Shown in pieces: positions 1-5,142 of a stretch of 5,642 nucleotides of DNA. The notes beneath the pieces are model-generated. The model was given only the letters and a program-made list of their open reading frames with translations, was not told where the DNA came from and did not search any database. Each line of letters opens with the position of its first letter. The first letter of the stretch is position 1. A program made the translations under genes and the position numbers. The stretch comes from Pseudomonadota bacterium (GTDB lineage: Bacteria; Pseudomonadota; Alphaproteobacteria; Sphingomonadales; Sphingomonadaceae): the NCBI GenBank assembly GCA_947474905.1, contig CANJKQ010000087.1, positions 1-5,642 on the forward strand, written 5' to 3'.

Positions 1-36
1 AAGAACATGATCGCCTACGGGCAATCGAAAGACTAA
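1..36 (+). other. Possible 3' end of an upstream plus-strand gene
   Basis: Frame 1 is open from the window edge to a TAA at 34-36 and reads KNMIAYGQSKD. It would end 6 bases before the convergent stop of the serine hydrolase gene, a compact tail-to-tail arrangement. The AYGQSK string resembles the catalytic Tyr-x-x-x-Lys segment of short-chain dehydrogenases, but that motif normally lies mid-protein, so a stop one residue later would mean a truncated gene or a chance match. Eleven codons are too few to prove coding. The opposite strand offers an alternative: an ATG at 8-6 with a short AGG upstream could be the start of a third gene in the minus-strand operon. Neither option can be settled here. 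Confidence 0.2.
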
Positions 37-42
37 GAAAAC

Positions 43-1194
43 TTATGCGAGACTTTCGAGCGCGTCGAACACCGCTTGAATGAGAGCAACATCGCGGGGA
101 TCGTCCCGCAACATCGAGCCCATCCGGTTCATCACATACGCGATTGTCACGCCAGTCGCCGGATCAGCCATGGCGAACGATCCGCCCCAGCCAGAATGGC
201 CGAACGCCGCGTCGTTCGGCCCGTAAACCCCACCGGTATTGCGCAGGAATCCCGCGGCCCATCGCGTCGGAACACCGAGTACGAGATCGACGCCCTCGCT
301 CCTCACCGACGTGGCGCAGCGCAGCGTCTCAGTGCTGACGAGCTCACCCGAGATTAGTCGCCAATAAAGCTCCGCGAGCGCGCGGGCGGTCGCATGTCCG
401 TTAGCCGAGGGTAGGTCGGCCCGTCTCCAATCGAGGCTGTTCGGCAGCAACGGATCAAGCGGCGGATTGCCAAGCGCCGCGATTTGCGGCGCGCTCAGAG
501 ACCCGACATCGACCGACGTCATATCGGCGGGCGCGATCATCTTGGCGCGGCGCGGTTCGTCGGCGGCGGCAAGGCCGATCTGGATGTCCAGGCCCCGATT
601 TCCGGCCAGTTCGTCCGCGACGAACTTGCGCAGCGAGCGCCCTTCGATCCGCTCGAAGAGCTCGGTCGCGAGAATGCCTCCCGTGATTGCGTGATAGCCA
701 AACCCTTCGCCCAAGGGCCAGAGCGGCGCCTGCGCAGCCAGCCGCGCGGCCGATCGCGATCCGGCGAGAAGGTCGGCAACGCTTGCGGGCGTCGCAAAGC
801 CGCACAGGCCCGCACGGTGGGAGAGGAGGTCGCCGAGCGTGACGGCGCCCTTCCCTGCTTGCGCGAACTCCGGCCACCACGTGGCAACCGGCTCTTCGTA
901 GTTGGCGCGGCCCTGATCGACGAGCATCGCAAAGCACATCGCGGCGACGCCCTTGGTCGTCGACCAGATGTTGACCACCGTTTCGCGTTGCCACCGCTGC
1001 GTTCGCGCCTCGTCCCGCCAGCCGCCCCAAAGATCTACCACCATGTCGCCATGGGCGACCACCGTTAATGCCGCACCGACATCGCCACGTATGGTGAAGT
1101 TCTCGACGAAAGCCTGCCGGATGAGCTCGAACCCCTCGGCGCAGAGTCCCTCGATAGGCTGTAGAACCGGCTCGGCTGGCGCAGCGGTGCTCAT
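43..1194 (-). CDS. Serine hydrolase, beta-lactamase/family VIII esterase-like
   Basis: Complete 383-residue protein of the class C beta-lactamase-related serine hydrolases (EstB-like, family VIII carboxylesterases), a usual length for the family. The nucleophile motif S-x-x-K is STTK at residues 78-81. The second catalytic element is the tyrosine of GYHAI at about 167. The KTG-equivalent is HSG at 333-335, within GHSGWGG, whose WGG is typical of family VIII. The segments LLSHRAGL (123-130), PSANGHATARALAELYWRL (262-280) and AYVMNRMG (352-359) are also family-typical. There is no signal peptide or membrane segment, so it should be cytoplasmic. Known relatives hydrolyse esters, sometimes amides or beta-lactams; the substrate here is unknown. 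The start codon overlaps the receptor stop as ATGA and has no strong Shine-Dalgarno, which points to translational coupling. A role in hydrolysing what the receptor imports is inference. True antibiotic resistance is unlikely without a periplasmic signal. Confidence 0.93.
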   Translation of the reverse strand: MSTAAPAEPVLQPIEGLCAEGFELIRQAFVENFTIRGDVGAALTVVAHGDMVVDLWGGWRDEARTQRWQRETVVNIWSTTKGVAAMCFAMLVDQGRANYEEPVATWWPEFAQAGKGAVTLGDLLSHRAGLCGFATPASVADLLAGSRSAARLAAQAPLWPLGEGFGYHAITGGILATELFERIEGRSLRKFVADELAGNRGLDIQIGLAAADEPRRAKMIAPADMTSVDVGSLSAPQIAALGNPPLDPLLPNSLDWRRADLPSANGHATARALAELYWRLISGELVSTETLRCATSVRSEGVDLVLGVPTRWAAGFLRNTGGVYGPNDAAFGHSGWGGSFAMADPATGVTIAYVMNRMGSMLRDDPRDVALIQAVFDALESLA

Positions 1195-3593
1195 CGGAAC
1201 AGACCCGGCTTGATGGTCAGCGTTAGGAAGAGCTCTCGCCCGGGAAGCACGAACGCGGTTTCATCGGCGAGCCGCGCGCCGGGGAAGCCGCTGCCGTTGC
1301 CCGTGAGCGTCACCGGTCCCGACGCGTTGAAGATGTATTTGTCCGTCAGGTTGCGCCCCACGATCGACAGCGCCCAGGCATCGTTGTCGCCGAACAGGCG
1401 CAGCGACGCATTGAGCTTGCCATAGGCGCGCTGCAGGTCCTGCGGCGACTGGCGCAAATTGGCACTGTACGAGCTCGAATACTCGCCCGACACCGACAGC
1501 TCCGCGCCGATGCTATGGGTCAGGCGAGTACGATAAACCGCGCCGCCGGTTGCGCTGAACCTGGGCGCGTTGTTGAGCTGCCGACGGGCCAAGTCCTGCT
1601 CCTGGAACACCCCGGCTGCGTTCGGCGTGAGGTTGCAGCCGAGCGTCGGTGTTTGCCCGACATAACAGCCCGAGCGAAATTGGCGGAACTTCGCGTCGTT
1701 GAAGGCGCCCGCACTTTGCAAGGTGAGACCCGGCAGCGGCGTCCGCCAGCTTGCATCCGCCTCGATCCCCTGAATTCGGGCGCGCGCGGCATTCAGGACC
1801 TTGAACGAGATCGTCGCGGCGTCGTAGGCCCCGACCTGAAGATCCTTATAGTCGTAGCGGTAGCCGACGATACTGATTGTCAGGTTGCGGCCACCGAATT
1901 TCACGCCGCCCTCGCCGCCGGACACTTTCTCCTCGCGAAAGGTGTTGTCGAAGTTTCGCGCGACGGCAATTGCCCCGTTGGTAAACCCCGCGTCGAAGCC
2001 ACCCGATTTAAACCCCTGCTTGTAGGACGCGAACAAGATCGTACGCGGCGCGACATGGTAGGTGATGGTCGCCTCGGGTGATGCGTTCTGGAACGAGATG
2101 CTGCGGCGCGCAAGGTTGCCGGTCACGTCGGTGTCGTTGAACAGGAATCGAAGCTGCTTGTTTTCCGACGTGAAACGCACGCCGCCGGACAGTTCGAGCG
2201 CTGGCACCGGGCGCCATAGCAGCTGGCCGTAGACGGATACCGCCTCCTGCTTTTGGAACGTTTTCTCGGTCCCGACCGCGAACGGCGTCGGCGTGAAGGT
2301 GATCACGGCATTCTGCGCGCCGAAGGTATCGCGAGACTCATAGAAGGCGCCCACCGTGAAGTTGAGCGGACTCGCCCAGGACGACACGACGCGCAGCTCC
2401 TGGGTGTATTGGGACATACGGAACGGCAGATACGGGACGAGCAGCAGCGCCCGCGGGCCAACCGAGGCGTCATGCGCGTTGAGCTCGTTAAACCGGTAAT
2501 AGCCACCGATATAGGTCGCAACGACGTGCGGCGCGACGGTGAGGTCAGCACGCACGGTCGCCAGCCACTGGTCGTTGCGGCGAAAGCCAAGCCCATCGCT
2601 GCGCTCGGCCTCGCGCACCAGCGCGGTCAGCGAAGCGGGGCCGCTGCCAATATAAATGTCGCGGTCGGCGACGCATGGAAAGACCGGCTGAAGCTGCGGT
2701 GCGCCGTAGGGACAGTTATAGCGTTGTGCCGCGGTGAACGACCCGCCGCGGTTATAGGTCTTGGTATAAGAGAGCTTCGCGTTCAGCTTGAAGATGGCAC
2801 TAGGTTCGAACAGGATGGTGCCCCGGACGAAATACTCGTCTCCCGTCGGATAACGGTCGACCGCGGGCGGCACGGTCAGCGGATCGCCCGGGGACGGCAC
2901 GGTCTTAAGACGGAAATAGCCGTTCAAATCGGTGTAGCGGGCGACAAGGCGCACGCCCAGCGTGTCGCTGACCGGACCAGACGCGATCGCCTGCACATAC
3001 CGGTCGCCCGAGACTGCCTCCAGGCCACCGTCGGCCGCGAACTCGGGTCGCTTCCCCGGATCGGCGGTCTTGAAGGAGATCACGCCGCCGGGGCTGTTCT
3101 TGCCGAAGAACAGCGCCTGGGGCCCGCGCAACACCTCGATCTGAGCAAGGTCGATTTGGGCGGTCTTGCGGACATTGAGCGTGCCCACCTGCATCCCGTC
3201 GATGTTGATCGAAACGGCCTGGTCGCCGAGATAGTTAGTCGAGCCGCTGCCGATGCCGCGCAGCGAAATCGAGCCGCCTGACGACACTGCCGCCTCGGCC
3301 GTCTGTAGCCCTGGGGTGAAACGGGCGAGGTCATCGACGCCGTTGATGCGAAGGCGGGCGATCTGGTCGGCGTTGAACGCCGTGATTGCGGCGGGCACCT
3401 CTTCCAGAGCTTCCTTGCGTTGCCGGGCGGTAACGACGATGTCGGCCGAGCCGTCCGCTTCGGCAGGCTGCGCCTGACCGGCTCGCGCGAGCCCTTCCTG
3501 CCCCAATGCCGTCTGCGCCCGTGCTGGCTGCAAAATGCACAAGGTGGCGCCTCCGACCAGCGCCCAAGCGTATCGCCGCCCCAACTTTTTCAT
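1191..3593 (-). CDS. TonB-dependent outer-membrane receptor
   Basis: An 800-residue receptor that would import a ligand across the outer membrane using TonB-ExbBD energy. I chose the ATG at 3593 rather than upstream ATGs (3605, 3662) because GGAGG lies 5 bases before it and the protein then begins MKKLGRRYAWALVGGATL, a clean signal peptide with ARA-Q cleavage near 26/27. A TonB-box-like DIVVTA follows at 51-56. The plug domain spans roughly 60-180 and contains SISLRGIGSG (108-117), SINIDGMQVG (128-137) and IEVLRGPQALFFGKNSPGG (152-170). The rest is the beta-barrel, with ASYKQGFKSGGFDAGF (522-537) and a C-terminal NLTDKY (748-753). Only about 24 residues separate the signal peptide from the TonB box, so there is no N-terminal STN signalling domain; this is not a FecA-type sigma-factor transducer. 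Two cysteine pairs (294/307 and 643/653) may form disulfides in surface loops. It is first in the operon, coupled to the hydrolase gene. Ligand unknown. Confidence 0.95.
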   Translation of the reverse strand: MKKLGRRYAWALVGGATLCILQPARAQTALGQEGLARAGQAQPAEADGSADIVVTARQRKEALEEVPAAITAFNADQIARLRINGVDDLARFTPGLQTAEAAVSSGGSISLRGIGSGSTNYLGDQAVSINIDGMQVGTLNVRKTAQIDLAQIEVLRGPQALFFGKNSPGGVISFKTADPGKRPEFAADGGLEAVSGDRYVQAIASGPVSDTLGVRLVARYTDLNGYFRLKTVPSPGDPLTVPPAVDRYPTGDEYFVRGTILFEPSAIFKLNAKLSYTKTYNRGGSFTAAQRYNCPYGAPQLQPVFPCVADRDIYIGSGPASLTALVREAERSDGLGFRRNDQWLATVRADLTVAPHVVATYIGGYYRFNELNAHDASVGPRALLLVPYLPFRMSQYTQELRVVSSWASPLNFTVGAFYESRDTFGAQNAVITFTPTPFAVGTEKTFQKQEAVSVYGQLLWRPVPALELSGGVRFTSENKQLRFLFNDTDVTGNLARRSISFQNASPEATITYHVAPRTILFASYKQGFKSGGFDAGFTNGAIAVARNFDNTFREEKVSGGEGGVKFGGRNLTISIVGYRYDYKDLQVGAYDAATISFKVLNAARARIQGIEADASWRTPLPGLTLQSAGAFNDAKFRQFRSGCYVGQTPTLGCNLTPNAAGVFQEQDLARRQLNNAPRFSATGGAVYRTRLTHSIGAELSVSGEYSSSYSANLRQSPQDLQRAYGKLNASLRLFGDNDAWALSIVGRNLTDKYIFNASGPVTLTGNGSGFPGARLADETAFVLPGRELFLTLTIKPGLFR

Positions 3594-3598
3594 CGCAT

Positions 3599-3603
3599 CC
3601 TCC
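3599..3603 (-). promoter_or_regulatory. Ribosome binding site of the TonB receptor gene
   Basis: On the minus strand GGAGG stands 5 bases upstream of the ATG at 3593 (GGAGGATGCGATG). It overlaps the alternative ATG at 3605-3603, so it cannot serve that start. This site decides the receptor start and removes 23 residues from the longest open frame, placing the signal peptide at the N-terminus. Confidence 0.85.
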
Positions 3604-3605
3604 AT

Positions 3606-3627
3606 CCCGACTCGTTCGACGGTCGGG
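3606..3627. promoter_or_regulatory. Inverted repeat / 5'-leader hairpin upstream of the receptor
   Basis: CCCGAC (3606-3611) pairs with GTCGGG (3622-3627) and, inside it, CGT (3613-3615) pairs with ACG (3619-3621). This leaves one bulged base at 3612 and a three-base loop. The 9 base pairs are GC-rich. In the receptor mRNA the hairpin would end 2 bases before the GGAGG site and start almost at the predicted 5' end. It could be a message-stabilising 5' hairpin, a translation control element, or as DNA an operator for the divergent TetR-type regulator. The pairing is visible directly; the role is inference. Confidence 0.5.
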
Positions 3628-3634
3628 TATGCGA

Positions 3635-3662
3635 ACCATACGTAACGACGAGTTTTCGTCAA
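3635..3662 (-). promoter_or_regulatory. Candidate sigma70-like promoter of the receptor-hydrolase operon
   Basis: On the minus strand TTGACG (3662-3657, 5 of 6 matches to TTGACA) is followed after 16 bases by TATGGT (3640-3635, 4 of 6 to TATAAT). Transcription would start near 3628, giving a leader of about 35 bases before the receptor ATG at 3593. The position in the divergent gap suits a promoter driving both minus-strand genes. The -35 and spacer are covered by a palindrome, as expected for a repressible promoter. Confidence 0.55.
3647..3660. promoter_or_regulatory. Palindromic candidate operator for the tandem TetR regulator
   Basis: GACGA (3647-3651) and TCGTC (3656-3660) form a perfect inverted repeat around a 4-base spacer. 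The 14 bases overlap the -35 and much of the spacer of the receptor promoter, the classic place for TetR-family repression. The hexamer ACTCGT occurs here on the minus strand (3653-3648) and again on the plus strand at 3610-3615, inside the hairpin repeat, so the two elements may share a half-site. Binding by the neighbouring regulator is inferred from position and symmetry only. Confidence 0.4.
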
Positions 3663-3696
3663 GATTTTCGACTTTACGGTATCTTCGCGGACCGGC

Positions 3697-3724
3697 TTGC
3701 CAGTTCCTAGATGGGCGCTATGCC
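3697..3724 (+). promoter_or_regulatory. Weak candidate promoter for the TetR gene, possibly leaderless
   Basis: TTGCCA (3697-3702) is followed after 16 bases by TATGCC (3719-3724). Start of transcription 7 bases after the -10 would fall on the A of the ATG at 3731, giving a leaderless message. That agrees with the absence of a Shine-Dalgarno in front of this ATG. The -10 match is poor. An alternative pair further upstream, TCGTCA (3656-3661) and TATCTT (3680-3685) with an 18-base spacer, would overlap the palindrome and allow autoregulation. Confidence 0.3.
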
Positions 3725-3730
3725 ATTTCT

Positions 3731-4957
3731 ATGGCTGGTTCAGGACCGCGGAGAACGAAGCGGACGGCGCTGCTCGAAGAGGCGAGTCGGCACATCAATG
3801 CGCGTGGCGCCGGTGCGATCTCGTTAAACGGCATCGCCGCTGCGGTTGGCCTCTCGCGCAACGCGCTTTACTACTACGTCTCGGACCGTGCCGATCTCGT
3901 CTATCGCTGCTATCTGAGGCGATGCGAGTTCGACGCCGAGACCTTGGCCGCCGCCGTCGAGGTACATGACGAGGCTGCTGCCCGCGTCGCCAGCTGGATC
4001 GAGCGCTCGCTGTGCGACGGTCCGGCATCGCCGGTGGTCATCGCCGACCGCGACTTCCTGCCACCCGAGCAGCGGGATGCGATACGCGACCTGCAGGACC
4101 GGAACCGCGATGCCCTACGGGCCGTGGTGGCGGACGGGATTGCTCAAGGCGGATTCCGGCCCGTCGACATCGCGGTCGCAACCGATGCGTTGATCGGAAT
4201 GGTCAACTGGACCCAGCTGGCCAGCCCTTGGCTTGGACATATCGACGCCCAGCGAACGCGCCGCCGCGCCGCAGCGGCCATCACCGAGGTCATCCTGCAG
4301 GGGGTGGCCAGCGACCGAGCCGCGTCGGTTGGATGCGCGCTCGATGTCGGAACGCTGATGCCGCCGCTCGCGAATGCCTTCGACCGCGAGGCGGCAGCCC
4401 GGCAGAAGGTAGAGGCCGTGCTCGCGACGGCATCCGCCCTCTTCAACCGGCGCGGCATCGACGGCACCTCGCTCGAGGACATTGCCGCGCAGCTCGGCGC
4501 GACCAAGGGTGCCGTCTACTATTACTTCCAGGACAAGGCCGAGCTCGTGCTGCGCTGCTACGAACGAGCATTCGACCTTTATGCTCGTATCCTAGATATC
4601 GCCAGAGAGTTGCCTGACGGGCTTTCCCGGACGGCTGCGGTCGTCCACCTCAACGCCCAAGCCCAGCTCGGCCCGCTGTCCCCGATGATGCTCCAGCCTG
4701 GGGCGGCAAGCCTGCCTGAGGCGACCCTGGCATCGTTTGTGAACACCGCGCGGAGGCTCCGATCCGTGGCGGCGAGCTTCCTGCACGAAGGCGCGAATGA
4801 CGGCTCCTGCCGTCCTTGCGATAAGACGGCGATTAGCGAGGTGAGTGCGGGCGCTTTCCTGTGGCTCTCAAAGCAGCACAATGATGCGCAACAGACCTCC
4901 ACGTTATACGCTGACAGGCTGGCCGACATACTCTGTCGCGGTCTCATTGCTGCGTAA
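3731..4957 (+). CDS. Tandem (double-domain) TetR/AcrR-family transcriptional regulator
   Basis: A 408-residue protein built from two full TetR units, twice the usual length of about 200. The first DNA-binding domain is near residues 11-65, with helix-turn-helix IAAAVGLSRNALYYYVSD and the trailing ADLVYRCY. The second is near 225-281, with IAAQLGATKGAVYYYFQD and AELVLRCY. Each is followed by a helical region of ligand-binding-domain size (about 66-215 and 282-408). Hand alignment of 46 residues through the two domains gives 21 identities, consistent with internal duplication or fusion. The recognition helices differ (GLSRNALYYYV against GATKGAVYYYF). A C-x-x-C (CRPC, 360-363) lies in the second C-terminal region. 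I chose the ATG at 3731 because the TetR-like sequence begins right after it; the frame stays open upstream to an ATG at 3506, but that part is antisense to the receptor start and looks unlike TetR. It is divergent from the receptor operon across 137 bases and probably controls it. Effector unknown. Confidence 0.93.
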   Translation: MAGSGPRRTKRTALLEEASRHINARGAGAISLNGIAAAVGLSRNALYYYVSDRADLVYRCYLRRCEFDAETLAAAVEVHDEAAARVASWIERSLCDGPASPVVIADRDFLPPEQRDAIRDLQDRNRDALRAVVADGIAQGGFRPVDIAVATDALIGMVNWTQLASPWLGHIDAQRTRRRAAAAITEVILQGVASDRAASVGCALDVGTLMPPLANAFDREAAARQKVEAVLATASALFNRRGIDGTSLEDIAAQLGATKGAVYYYFQDKAELVLRCYERAFDLYARILDIARELPDGLSRTAAVVHLNAQAQLGPLSPMMLQPGAASLPEATLASFVNTARRLRSVAASFLHEGANDGSCRPCDKTAISEVSAGAFLWLSKQHNDAQQTSTLYADRLADILCRGLIAA

Positions 4958-5142
4958 CTGCGAACCCAGCAACTGACTGCCTCCGACCAGCAATGCCTCT
5001 TATGTGGGCCGCTGCTTTTTAGCCCTCTCGAGCGAAGCGTTCCCATCGCGGCGGTGCCCGCCCACCGACACGACTACAAATTTAGCACCCGGGGGTAGTA
5101 TCTGATGGATCTGCAACCAGTCCCCGCGAGTTCGGCCACGTC
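4958..5142. other. Intergenic gap with no supported gene
   Basis: These 185 bases separate the TetR stop from the phosphotransferase ATG. I see no RNA gene or repeat array. GGCGG-TGC-CCGCC at 5050-5062 can form a 5-base-pair hairpin, but no T-run follows, so it is not a convincing terminator. TACAAA at 5075-5080 resembles a -10 box but lacks a matching -35. A GGGGG run at 5091-5095 precedes an ATG at 5105 that is out of frame with the downstream kinase. Confidence 0.6.

Noticed and set aside
455..1068. Open frames of 190-195 codons on both strands within the serine hydrolase gene
   Set aside because: They overlap the hydrolase in other frames, have arginine-rich low-complexity products and no motif; the hydrolase frame carries the S-x-x-K and HSGWGG motifs.
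2253..3281. 342-codon open frame on the plus strand, antisense to the TonB receptor
   Set aside because: The opposite strand encodes a clear receptor with plug and barrel motifs. The antisense product is rich in Arg, Ala, Gly and Val with no recognisable domain, as expected for a shadow frame in GC-rich DNA.
3594..3662. Longer receptor starts at ATG 3662 or 3605
   Set aside because: They would put up to 23 residues in front of a well-formed signal peptide, and the GGAGG site fits only the ATG at 3593. The ATG at 3662 also lies in the predicted -35 box.
3506..3730. N-terminal extension of the TetR frame from the ATG at 3506
   Set aside because: The extra 75 residues do not resemble TetR sequence, run antisense to the receptor signal peptide and would span the whole promoter region; the ATG at 3731 gives a normal TetR N-terminus.
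4012..4617. 201-codon plus-strand frame within the TetR gene
   Set aside because: It overlaps the second half of the tandem TetR in another frame; the product is arginine- and proline-rich and lacks motifs.
5050..5062. GGCGG-TGC-CCGCC hairpin as a terminator for the TetR gene
   Set aside because: The stem has only 5 base pairs and is not followed by a T-run.
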